Origin: Diphasiastrum complanatum
Lineage: Eukaryota; Streptophyta; Lycopodiopsida; Lycopodiales; Lycopodiaceae
Length of the DNA stretch: 64,000 nucleotides
Assembly: GCA_029204225.1 (NCBI GenBank)
Contig: CM055092.1
Coordinates: 77,128,117-77,192,116, forward strand
Direction: 5' to 3'
Below, piece after piece: positions 52,551 through 62,504 of the stretch; the first letter of the stretch is position 1, and every line of letters starts with the position of its first letter. The notes below the pieces were generated by a model. That model had not been told where the DNA came from and ran no database searches. It saw nothing but the letters and a program-made list of their open reading frames with translations. The position numbers and the translations under genes are program-made.

Positions 52551-52600
52551 ACTAGAGATGGAGATGGATTTGTCAGATTTCTTATAACTTTCCTAAACTA

Positions 52601-52619
52601 TCCCCGGCAACGGCGCCAA
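52601..52619 (-). other. primer-binding site of a Tat/Athila-type gypsy element
   Basis: The minus strand reads TTGGCGCCGTTGCCGGGGA about 11 nt after the LTR end. This sequence is characteristic of plant Tat/Athila-type elements and differs from the Met-tRNA sites elsewhere in the window. Confidence 0.85.
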
Positions 52620-52630
52620 AAATTGGTATA

Positions 52631-53513
52631 TGTCATGCTATACCAACAGGGTTAATATAGATTTTATAGTAAATAATGTCATTCGCACGGAGGACAGCGT
52701 TAGAAAGTTATGTATTTGGTACAATTATGGCAAGTGATTTCGAACGTTATTTTGGTTGTCGACAGACATTAAAAAGTAACCAGTATTACTTATGTTTGGA
52801 ATTGGTAATGTTAATAAATTCAAAACAACAATCTGGCCTCTATCGAATTGAAGGAAGCGTGTTCTACAGATGAGATGTTATCAGAGTAGTACAGCAGTAC
52901 TACACTCTGGCTGATTAAGGTGTCAACAGAGAATCGAGAATTGTTCGATGTATTTGCGAACTGTTCGTTTCTAGACAGAAGTCCTCAATGACTAGAGCCC
53001 AACTTAATGGTTAAAGAACACGAAGAGTTTTAGAGCACGTTAGAAACTTATGTTAATGCCAATCAGAAACACAGATCAAAGACTCAATTCTTTAGACAGG
53101 GACTGTCATCTCATTTGTATACATACAGATTAATCCAATGATCATGCTAGATTGTACCAAAGATAGTGGTTATTCGAGTGCCGAAAAGAAAGTATTCGCG
53201 ACAGACGAATAAGATGGTTTTAAGACAGTTCTTTTAGAGCATGCTTTACGGATACACAGCAAACGACTGTAATGCACTAGATCATCTGTCTGATCAGAGA
53301 GTAATTCATGAAATGCATTAGAGATTCTTAGCAGACTCAAGATGATCACTCACACTCAATAGTGTGAAGAACAGAGATAAGAGAGAATAACTCACAGAAC
53401 GCTATTCACTTCTTCAATCTCTTACATAAACATAAACCCTTCTCTCTCGATGATCGAGACTGAAGTGTGAGATCTATATAAGTTCTACGGGGCGAACAAA
53501 CACACCTCTTAAA
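52631..53513 (-). repeat. 5' LTR of the Tat/Athila-type element
   Basis: In plus coordinates it begins TGTCATGCTATACC. Its outer end near 53513 is approximate. A reverse-complement fragment is at 32028-32365. TATATAG near 53475 (minus strand) may be its TATA box. Confidence 0.75.
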
Positions 53514-53514
53514 C

Positions 53515-54410
53515 AATAGGTGCGTCGCTCCCGCGTGGAAAAGAAACTTAATACTAGCTTGAAAGTATTAAGAAGTGATAATGGAGGGGAGTACATCTCC
53601 AATAGGATGAAAGAGTTTTGTGAAACTAATGGCATAAGGAGAGAGTTTATTTGCACATATACTCCACAACAAAATGGAGTAGCTGAGAGAAAGAATAGAA
53701 CACTATGTGAGTGTGCTAAAGCTTTGAGATTAGATGCATCCCTTCCTATTTCATTTTGGGGAGAAGCTACTTTATGTGCAAACTTTCTATGTAATAGAAT
53801 GACTAATAGCACCTGATGAAGTATTGTATGGCAAAAAGCCAAATCTTAGTGATTTGAAAGTTTCTGGATGTACTTGTTATGTACATTTTTCTTTAGAAAC
53901 AAGGAAAAAGGAAGATGCCACTTCTTTCAAAGGCATCTTTGTTGGTTATAGTGAAAGTAAGAAAGCTTATAGGATATTTGATCCTATTACCAAGAAAGTT
54001 GTTGTAAGTAGAGATGTACTTTTTGATGAATTTCTCCAAGCCAAAGGAAAGGTTACTTCCAACAACACTCAACTTGTCAAGGAACATGCTATGGCCGAGG
54101 AGGAGCTTCATGAAGATGAAGACCAAGTGAAACTTACTCAAAGTCCAAGTGTGCCAAGAAGATCAACAAGGACAAGGATTGAGCCATCAAGGCTCACTTA
54201 TAACGACAAGGGGAGCAAAGGGAAGATTCTCAACTACTCAACTCTTATACTTTCTTGACTACTATGCTTGAAGAACCAACTAGTATTGAGGAAGCAAATG
54301 AGTCTCAATATTGGAGGAAAGCTATGCAAGTAGAGTTTGATGCATTAATGGAAAATCAAGCTTGGAAGCTTGTCGGTACTGATTTTGGTGAGGCATGTGT
54401 GTTTCCTCCA
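53515..54410 (+). pseudogene. Ty1/copia integrase and start of RT
   Basis: 53520-53816 has KVLRSDNGGEYISNRMKEFC with the second Asp and PQQNGVAERKNRTLCECAKA with the Glu. After a stop, 53824-54258 has SGCTCYVHFSLETRKKEDAT and FVGYSESKKAYRIF, then an acidic linker. 54262-54370 begins RT (EEANESQYWRKAMQ). The sequence then breaks off at about 54400. The 5' join lies at the outer edge of the gypsy LTR. Confidence 0.88.
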
Positions 54411-54899
54411 AGGTAAAAAGATGCTTTGCTATCCCGCAAAGACTCAGACAACCAACAAGAGGCTGTAGCAGGCTATCAAACAACCACAAAATCTACAAGC
54501 CTTGTGTGCTGAAAATTTCAGCCTGAAATTGCAACTCAAAAAATAGCAAGCAAAGAATTAGGTTAGCCTCGAACAAAGCTTTTTTCAGAACTTGCCAAAA
54601 TGAACAATACACACACGGATAGGGTTGTTGCAACAGCCTACAAATGGCAATATGTTGTCCAATTTTCAGCCTCGAAATGTGATCGGATTATCACAAAAAA
54701 ATTAGCGCCTTCTTCTACATCTGGAAACGAGCAAAAATAAGTAGATATTCACTTTGTAAAAATCAGCAAGGATGCTGATTTTTCAATCAGAAGAATAGAA
54801 ATTGTTTGTAGATGGATGCCCTCCTACAAAAGGAGCATATATGAAAAATAGGACAACAACAGACCAATGGAAGTAGGATAAACCTACACGGAGGGTGAC
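54411..54899. other. no recognisable feature
   Basis: The junction between the copia fragment and the histone-fold region. GTGATCGGATTATCAC at about 54680 is a small inverted repeat that does not match the A/B half-sites. Confidence 0.4.
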
Positions 54900-55086
54900 C
54901 TAAAAGAAGCCCCGAAGAAGATAATTAATGGCGCCTTCCTGCAATCTGAAAAATCAGCGAAAAATCCACTGATCTTTGAGCACCCAAAAATTAAAAAAGT
55001 ATTTGGCATTGCATACGGTATACCAACCACAGCTGACAGAATCAACCTATTGGGAGGACTGCAGAATCCAAATTTTAACATTATGA

Positions 55087-55156
55087 GATATCGGATCAAC
55101 GCACAAGATGTTAGAATAAAATCTACAACGGGAACAAGCGCGCGTCAAACTGATTT
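55087..55156 (+). repeat. palindromic unit 1 (A-B orientation), inside an intron
   Basis: Half-site A GATATCGGATCAACGCAC at 55087 and half-site B (reverse) GCGCGTCAAACTGATTT near 55138. It lies in the 199-bp second intron of the protease gene, which units 1 and 2 nearly fill. Confidence 0.85.
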
Positions 55157-55172
55157 CAAAACAATATTGATT

Positions 55173-55245
55173 GAATATCGGATCAGCGCGCACATTATGA
55201 AAATAAACCAATCAATAACTACAAGGGTGCGTCGAACCGATATTG
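55173..55245 (+). repeat. palindromic unit 2 (A-B)
   Basis: A: GAATATCGGATCAGCGCGC; B (reverse): TGCGTCGAACCGATATTG. It lies in the same intron as unit 1, about 17 bp after it. Confidence 0.88.
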
Positions 55246-56103
55246 AAAAATTTATACCTCTGCATCAACCATTTTCAGTTTTGAATATGCTTTTGCATTT
55301 GGTACTGGAAAGAGTTCTAGTATTTTCTGGATATAGATCCTAGCAATTTTGTGTGTGTGTGTGTGTGTAATAGAGTTCATCTTTAAACAAACTGGATTAC
55401 ACGCACCCTCATCATTGACGTACAAGGACAATACATATAAGCTCCAATGATCACTGCAATCAGAAAACAATAAATTTATGAGAATCAATGTGAAATCAAA
55501 ATTCATTTAAAAAATTAAATATAATAAAATCTGAAAAAAGACACTCACTTTGTTATGTATGGAAGCATGAGAATTGGAGTCCTCAGTCTGATGTATTGGA
55601 GCATATCATCGTGCAAACTTTTAAAACCAGGGACATCAAATGTAGCCATGAATTGAAGGGGAAACAATGCAACATCTATAAACAATGGGGTCTGGAAAAA
55701 CTCCATCCAATACTGAATTGCCCCACCTCCTACATTGTCCCCTAGCATTTTATCCTACTTTCTAATTCACTTGTATCTAATCTAGAAAGGGGGAGACCAG
55801 AATTGGTCTTCGGCATCCTAAAACTATATCGAGGACCTAAACCATTAAGATACGTGTTTAACAATTGATCATACTGTACATATTGAGGAGTATTTATAAA
55901 GGCAAGTGCAGGGGGTGACGAAAGTAATACAAATAAACCACAAAAAGAATTGTCATTCAAAATTGATTCTACCTTTACACTAACAAAATCATCTAAATTG
56001 TTTCCAAGAACAAGAAGAGAGGAACTAATATTTACGGGGTTAGAAGCAGGAGGAGATTTAGGAGGTGGAGATTTATTAGGAGAGGAAGATTTAGCAGGAA
56101 AAG

Positions 56104-56680
56104 TTAAAGATGGAGTTCTGAGAGGATAAGAATGAGACTAGGAGGAGAATTAGGAGGAGAATGCCTAGAAGAAAGAATAGTATTCAGAGGAGATGGCTTG
56201 GAAAAATCTCTCGCTTTATTTGGACGGTCATGAGACCTCTTCTTCTTTGAAACACTCCCGCTCTGTATATGAATAACAAGCCGGGTTGGTTGAGATTGCT
56301 TTCGTTTTCTCCTCTCTGAATCTTGTTTTTGAGGAGAGGAGGGAGCAGGTCTAAAGTATTCTACAAACTTGTCATATGTGTCCCAAAGCCTGAACACAAT
56401 GTTAAAATCCTTGGGCACGATGGTCACCCTCTTGCCATGGACAGCTGCAACAACAGTATTTGAAAAAAATTTCACCTGAAAATCCTCATATGCTGTGTGC
56501 AGCATCTCAATTGCCGTTACAGTCCATCTCACATCTGCAGATAGACTTCTTGTAACATCTCTGATGGACTCTATATTTGAGATTTTGGAATCAAAAGATT
56601 ATTTGTCTTCTGAAGCTTCCGAATATTCTTGAGCCAAGGTGGGTCTCTTCTTCTGCCCCTTGGACTAGGAGGAGGTGGTG
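56104..56680 (-). pseudogene. histone H3-like fold
   Basis: This is the H3 part of the gene above. The segment AIEMLHTAYEDFQVKFFSNT with VVAAVHGKRVTIVPKD matches the H3 alpha2-loop2-alpha3 region with the same spacing. The canonical ARTKQTARK tail is absent and is replaced by a Pro/Arg-rich tail. After the fold comes WDTYDKFVEYFRPAPSS and a basic region (RRKRKQSQP, KKKRSHDRP) likely to bind DNA or act as a nuclear signal. H3-like divergence of this kind occurs in centromeric H3 variants, but no specific CENH3 feature is recognised. Confidence 0.78.
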
Positions 56681-56780
56681 GTGGACGAGATGGTGGTTGT
56701 GGATTTCCCTGACCCACACCTGAAATTGGTATTCCACCTGAATGACCTCATGTCTACTTGGTCCGCGCCATTAATGTGTA

Positions 56781-56850
56781 GTATCAGATCAGCGCGCAAT
56801 AATGTTGATTTCAGGATCAGACCTCAGGTCGGACGTGTCGAAGCGATACC
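56781..56850 (+). repeat. palindromic unit 3 (A-B)
   Basis: A: GTATCAGATCAGCGCGC; B (reverse): GGACGTGTCGAAGCGATACC. It lies just upstream of the proline-rich start of the H3 region, in a probable intron or leader. Confidence 0.85.
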
Positions 56851-56874
56851 TGAGCTCAACAAATCCGTTAGCTG

Positions 56875-56945
56875 GTAGCGGATGGACGCGCGCGAGTAAT
56901 AACGGATTGAAGGAAGATGGTTTCAAGCGCGCTGAATCGATATCG
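56875..56945 (-). repeat. palindromic unit 4 (B-A)
   Basis: Left arm B-like GTAGCGGATGGACGCGCGC; right arm A (reverse) GCGCGCTGAATCGATATC. It is inverted relative to unit 3 and 24 bp from it. Confidence 0.85.
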
Positions 56946-57313
56946 CATGTATGCAAATAACTATAAGCAAGAAAAATTCAACATCATAGATCAGTATATA
57001 TAGAGAAAATAAAAAATGATTGCAAACGTGGTGGTTTGGATGTCCGAGGCTCAGATTACGATGATGATTATTCCGAGGCTTGTCAATCAAATCAAACTGA
57101 ATATCCATCAGTCATCAAAATGATAAGTCCATATCGAATAAACCAGAATTAATTTCATAAAGTATGGTCACATCTACAATTAATGCTACAAAATTATGCT
57201 ATCACACTTCTACCATTTAATGCTGAAATTGACAACGTTAAACTTTAAATATCAGACCTTTTTTATATCCAATAATTATAATTTTGGAAAATTCCAAAGG
57301 CCAGATTTTCACC

Positions 57314-57387
57314 CGATAGCTAATCGACGCGCATATAAAGCATTTGAAAACCAGATTTTGTATTCTCGCGGGCTCATCTGATATTGG
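57314..57387 (-). repeat. palindromic unit 5 (B-A)
   Basis: Left arm CGATAGCTAATCGACGCGC (B); right arm TCGCGGGCTCATCTGATATT (A, diverged). It is upstream of the possible first exon at 57108. Confidence 0.82.
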
Positions 57388-57525
57388 ATAAAATATGAAT
57401 GATTAAAGCTTGATTTGATAGATTCTGCATAACTTTGGCCAATATGAAGTGTCTTCCGAATCAAGCTTTGATCATGCAAATAGGGTCCAATAGTTTCAAA
57501 ATTTTCAATAATATTTTTGTTCCTA

Positions 57526-57597
57526 GAATAGCGATTCGACGCGCGCAACCCAAATGTAGCATACCCATCGTCTGCCAGGCGCGCTGATCCGATATCC
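57526..57597 (-). repeat. palindromic unit 6 (B-A)
   Basis: Left arm AATAGCGATTCGACGCGCGC (B); right arm GCGCGCTGATCCGATATC (perfect A). Confidence 0.88.
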
Positions 57598-58090
57598 CAT
57601 TCGCAGAAAAATCATACTGGAACGCATAATGAAAGACTTATAAAAATATTCTGAATAAATATTATCTCAAAAAAAAAATTCGTCTTTACAGTGCTTAAAT
57701 AGGACAAGAGATTGTAATAATTCTTCTCGTACACGTTTTTCAATGATATCCATTAATCATTTGTTTATAATTGGTTCAATGATTATTCTAGGAGGCTAGT
57801 GATTGTCTATTTAATGTATTATGGCATAGGTACAGATTCTAGGGTCAGGGCTAATGATGATTCGTTGAATCTAGTGATAGACTAGTTAATGTATTCTGGC
57901 ATAGGTACAAATTTGTCTCACTCTGATTGGTGGATAAATATAGGCTGTATTTCACAATTCTTTATTTGACAAATGTATGGCTGTGATCAACAAGAATTGG
58001 CTATAAATATGGGCACCACTTTTCATATTTCGATTTCGTAATCTTTTATTCTGAACTCTCTAGTCTTCTTGTTTTTTTTTTTCCTTCTCG
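57598..58090. other. spacer between units 6 and 7
   Basis: AT-rich, no ORF. GTGATTGTCTATTTAATGTAT and GTGATAGACTAGTTAATGTAT lie at about 57800 and 57872 as a diverged ~75-bp tandem repeat (with GGCATAGGTACA). Confidence 0.5.
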
Positions 58091-58163
58091 CAATATCGAA
58101 TCGACGTGCGCCATCCCAAACTGTGCATGCTCGTATTCATTCAAGCACGCTGAATCGATATCA
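58091..58163 (-). repeat. palindromic unit 7 (B-A)
   Basis: Left arm CAATATCGAATCGACGTGCG (B); right arm GCACGCTGAATCGATATC (A). Confidence 0.88.
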
Positions 58164-58210
58164 GCCACTTCCGACGAGTGCTTTTCGAAAAATTTCATTC
58201 TCGGCCTTAC

Positions 58211-58283
58211 CATATCAGATCAGCATGCGCACTTTGCTTTATTCCTCTACCGATATTTATCTCTCGCGTTGAATCGATATCGG
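58211..58283 (+). repeat. palindromic unit 8 (A-B), abutting a start codon
   Basis: Left arm CATATCAGATCAGCATGCGC (A); right arm CTCGCGTTGAATCGATATCG (B with a C-to-T change at a CpG). The plus-strand ATG at 58291 follows 7 bp later. Confidence 0.85.
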
Positions 58284-58290
58284 GTTCAAT

Positions 58291-59830
58291 ATGGCTAGTT
58301 CCTCCATGGCCTCAGATGATAAACTTATGGATTTTTTTAATGCCAATGACATTCCATCTCACAAATTAGAGTATTTTGCTAGTATTTTTTTTGCTCCCTT
58401 CGATATCGATAAGCTAGTTTATGAGAATCATTATAATTTAATTTCTTATCTTGATAATTTTTCTCAGATTATTAGTACTCCTGTTTTGGATATAAATAAT
58501 TTTTGTTTCGTTCATTTTTAGGACCTTGTACATTCCCAACCATCATCTAAACATAAACACAATAAAAAATACTCTAACATGCATGACCATTTCAAAAGAA
58601 ATATATACTGTGATATTTACAAAAGAATATGTCGTCTTCTAATCAAAGGAATGGCTTTTGTCTTCTACATATCTGTTGAAATTCTAGATGATGGGTCTTT
58701 TGAACCTTCAACTATTCCATTGATCAAAGCATCTGCACATGTTCCAGTTGATGTAAATGATGCAGATACTGATTCAGAGTTGAAGTTGAAGCATCTATGG
58801 CTTCAAATTATCAAAAAACTCTCCCTCGTTCTATAATCCTCTCTGATTCTCCTCCATCTGCATCTCCTGCTAATCAATTAACTCTACTCAATGTTCCTTT
58901 ATATTTTTTAAATAATGAATGTTATATTTCATTTAATGATATAGAAAATATATTGAATTTGAGAGAGGATGAAATTCTCTCAATTTTTGTTTAAAATTTA
59001 TTAGAATTTCTTGACATTGTTGATTACTCATATGATGACCTTGAAAGTGAGATACATTATAATAAAGATGACAATTGAAAATCTGGCAATGAGGCCTTGG
59101 AGGCCATGATTAAAAAATCTAAAGCCTATGAAAAAACTTTGCTTACAGAGGAAGAATTTTTGGAATTTCAAAAAAGATATCCCCCTAGAGCTAGATATAT
59201 CCCCTCCGAAAATGTAGAGGCCATTGGAGGCCATGACATTAGCAGAGCAAACGTCGTTGATTACGATGATTATGATCTGGTAAGTAGATATTATATTGGT
59301 ATTGATATTGTTCAGTTTTCTTATTTTTTATTGGTATTGATATTGTTCAGTTTTCTTATTGAGTTTGCAGTGTTATGTTTCATTCTAAATTTTTTTTCTT
59401 TTCTCGTTAACAAGATGCTACTGAAATAAATGCCTTTGGTATGAGACATGGAGGCGTCCGAGGTGTATCAGCCGGGAGAAAAGATGTTTTTCTATCTCAT
59501 TATTTGAAAAACTTTTAAAATAATGAGATTTGTATATATCATTCATCTTATAATCCATATGCAACCACTGTCATTATGGCCATCAAATCATTATCAGTTT
59601 GTTTAGGAGGCCATAAATACGCAAGAGAAACATATAAAATAATTTTTGTGAAAAGAGATTTGGCTATAAGATATTGGATTATACTCCCAATGAGACTACA
59701 AAAAAATCATCTGCAATGGCCCTTTATTCGGGTTACATTGATATGAGTAAGAGGTTCGAATTAATTTTTGGATCCATATGAAAGAAGATTATTCCTTCAT
59801 GACAATACCATCTGTTTGAATCTTGAAGAA
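58291..59830 (+). pseudogene. unknown gene beside the palindromic units
   Basis: The ATG at 58291 (MASSSMASDDKLMDFFNAND) opens a frame that continues past a TAG at 58519 to about 58836. A shifted frame then runs from about 58797 through two stops to RYPPRARYIPSENVEAIGGH and DYDDYDL. GTAAGT at 59281 may start an intron; after it come INAFGMRHGGVRGVSAGRKD, YNPYATTVIMAIKSLSVCLG and ETYKIIFVKRDLAIRYW. The likely acceptor does not keep phase, so the splice is uncertain. The intron candidate contains a 33-bp direct repeat (59294 and 59328). No family is recognised. Confidence 0.5.
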
Positions 59831-59877
59831 GAAGATGATGATAATTAAATAATTTTCTGTGATAGATTTTTGATATA

Positions 59878-62504
59878 TTACAAAGATCTCTCTTTTGTAA
59901 TGAATTTGAATGACTTTTGAAATATCGTAACATTTGGCGAGTTTTTAACTTGATATCTAAATTGTGTTCTTCTATAAAACCACTGAAAACGTTGAACTAA
60001 ATATTTATTTCTTGAATTGGGTCCTCCATGATTTGTTGTTCTATGAAATGCTCCCCTTGCTTGCCAATAAAATTTTTCCATGCCTTGTGATGACCAGATA
60101 CTTAAGCTCCCATATTCCTGTGCAAAATAAGTTGCATGATGAAGAAGGATGTACTGCAAACAATAGTTTTGATTAGTTACATCAGTAGAAAAAAATATAA
60201 GTCTGATAATGATATAGATTAGCTCCATGTAATGAGTAACGTTGTCTTTTCTCCAACAATTATGTACAAATTTTACAAATGTGGTGCAATGATTTTGCAA
60301 AGTCCTCATATCTTCTGATGATAGGTTTTCTTTCCTGATAGCACCTATGAGTTTGTCTAAATTGGTCCACACTTGTCCCTTTTCCACTCGATTACTTCCT
60401 TCCAATGTTCGTGTGGCTTGAACAATTTCTCTCCATATTTTGTATCTGACACTTGATTTTTTGCATGTGTGATTGGATAAGAATTTTCTTGCTTTAGCAC
60501 CTCCAATTGATGGCTTATTAGAAACGTTTCCTTTTTTCCCGGAGAGTCTGTCACTTTTTTCAATCGTGACATTCTCTTTATGTAGTCCTGTATTTGACAG
60601 AACTATTTCCAACCTCCTAATTGCTGCTTTAGCCACTGACTCTGGTTTATGATTCCATGTTAGTAATATGCAGGTAAATTAGTTTTTCAATAATACGAAC
60701 CTCAGCATGCAATGTACATACGTGAACATATTTTAATGAAATTGGCATAACACTTTTCATATTTGAATCTTCAACTTCTCGTATTGGGCCAGTGTTTGTT
60801 GATCGTCCCAAATTCATATTGTAGCAATCCTTCATACAATAAAGACATGGATGTTTTGATGTTGCTTCATGAGAGACATTATACATACATTTTAATGGTA
60901 TTCAAATCCCCTACAAGGTGCCATTGAATTTGAAAACTTCCATGATTTTTTACTGTAAATTTCTCACCCTCCAAATGTCTCTTTATAATCTCGCCATAAT
61001 TTGTTCTTGAAAATATCCATGATAGTATTTTATGGTCCTCTTTCAAGACTTGTAGAGAAATAAGTAATGCATGACATGTTAATAAAAACTAGAAAGATAT
61101 GAATTGTTAATATAGATATTCTAAATACAAACACTAAACGTTCGATCATCTCTATCTGAAATTTTGTTCATCAAAGTGACACTCAGACGTTCCAACTTCT
61201 GACCCTTGATGATTTCAGATTCATTCAATTCTATAACAATAATGATCTTTCCATTTACTTGATGTTCGTCTAGTTTATAGAATCGAATAATGTATTTTAA
61301 AACATTTTCAATATCAAGGAAAATATTACTGCAATCGTTGTAATTGAGCTTACCATATTCTGATTTGTATAATTCAGTTATATAAAATGGTTGGCCAACT
61401 ACTTTAAACAGTCCGTCATTATAAAAATTTCTAGCTAATCTTACCCGATATGGACGTGGAAGATTAATTTTCTTCACCATCACTTGTAAAAAAACTTCTT
61501 TAACTATTCTAAAAAAAGTAGAATAAGCATTTCTGCTAATTCCAGATACATCACATGCACCTTGTATCACATTCGCATCCAAGTATGATTGAACCTTAAT
61601 CAAAACAATCTTTACAATTTCATTTTTCATTTTTTCAAACCGAGCATTTTTTATCATTTTCTTTACTTACTTTTTTGGTAAAACATGACTTAAAGATGAT
61701 CCAATGCATGAACGATCTGTTAAATAGTTCTTTGCCGCCAAACATGATCTACAACAAACATATAAAACTCAAACTATGTTTAATAAATAGATAATTCATG
61801 TTATAAAGTGCAAATCAAACTTAAATAACATATACAAATCAAATAAATAGTTTAGATGACAACATACTTGAATGCTCAAATTCTGTTTTTCTAATTGCCT
61901 CTATGTGTAGATAAGTCATCAATATTCTTCATTGATACTCTCTTTCTTTTCCTCTTCATCATTGTCTTATTGATAACTTTTAGATCAACAGCAGATTTTA
62001 AGCTCTCGAATCGCAACTTTTCCATGGATTCTAACATTTCTTGGTTTGATCCTCGAAGAGTAGTGACAGTAGCGTTCAACTCTGATAAAACATTCTTGAG
62101 TGCATTGTTTTCAGCACTAGTGTGTTGCACATAATGAAGCAATTGTTGATTAGCAACTATAATTGTTGATTAAGACAAGATATGCTATGCATTCCAATAT
62201 CACGCAACCTTTGACAATATCCAAGTAATCCGCTATTTCCTTCACATACATATCTGAGAAGATGAGTCACAGACTTAAAATCTGGACACAAATTGGTAGC
62301 TGAATCATTAGAATAAATTGATTCATCCACCCACAAATCTATATTCATATGATTATTCATTCTCAATTTTCTAACTATTGTTGCAACATTCTCTACAAGT
62401 TTTGCATTTTTCTTAATAATTGGAGTGCATTCCATCGGAAGAGCAACATACAAATGGAACATTGCCGTTGTTAAAACTACAATCATGTAAATGAATCTAT
62501 CCAC
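59878..62504 (-). pseudogene. transposase-like gene, multi-exon, family unassigned
   Basis: Minus-strand pieces, in order: a helical N-terminus (62157-62504); a coiled coil with a nuclear-signal-like MKRKRKRVS (61891-62142); LAAKNYLTDRSCIGSSLSHV; a long segment with RNAYSTFFRIVKEVFLQV and ESEIIKGQKLERLSVTLMNK (61121-61657); QIQWHLVGDL; TSKHPCLYCMKDC and VCTLHAEVRIIEKLIYLHI (60647-60886); and the end SQGMEKFYWQARGAFHRTTN-HGG and QRFQWFYRR (59878-60636). Introns with GTATGT and TTGTAG ends are likely near 61700-61875. The block pattern recalls uncharacterised transposase-like proteins from invertebrates and fungi, but I cannot name the family. Stops and frameshifts are frequent. Confidence 0.5.

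Larger units (their letters stand above)
54900..55790 (-). pseudogene. Ulp1-like C48 cysteine protease domain, three exons
   Basis: Exon 1 to 55549, exon 2 55258-55453, exon 3 from 55058 down. The catalytic order His (DHWSL), Asp site (now Asn, KMNS), Gln and Cys (SCGWY) follows the SUMO-protease family. A CA microsatellite inside exon 2 (55361-55378) would encode THTHTH. A TAG lies just after the Gln. Such proteases are known as captured genes in plant MULE and CACTA transposons. Here the partner is an H3 fold. Confidence 0.68.
54900..57108 (-). pseudogene. histone H3-fold plus Ulp1-like protease gene, multi-exon
   Basis: The minus strand encodes, in order: a proline-rich basic stretch; LKNIRKLQKTNNLLI, like the H3 alpha-N helix; a frameshift; then IRDVTRSLSADVRWTVTAIE to KRVTIVPKDFNIVFRL, which aligns without gaps to H3 alpha1 to the C-terminus. 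KRVTI-PKD is the H3 signature. A basic Ser/Pro linker follows, then a Ulp1 (C48)-like domain: NVGGGAIQYWMEFF, PYITNDHWSLYVLSL across an intron (catalytic His), VCLKMNSI (Asn at the Asp position), and after a second intron Q-stop-VDSVSCGWYT (Gln and Cys). Introns 55454-55548 and 55059-55257 have GT-AG ends and keep phase. A possible first exon starts at 57108 (MDIQFDLIDKP). Frameshifts near 56600, 56130 and 55760 and a stop make it a pseudogene. Both domains being in one protein is inferred. Confidence 0.7.

Noticed and set aside
54900-57108. Host histone H3 or centromeric H3 gene
   Set aside because: The canonical tail is absent, the fold is highly diverged and frameshifted, and a protease domain follows. 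A host CENH3 origin for the domain remains possible but a functional host gene is not supported.
55087-58283. CRISPR-like array
   Set aside because: The units are few, irregularly placed, inverted relative to one another, and lie in a eukaryotic genome with introns. They are paired half-sites, not direct repeats with spacers.
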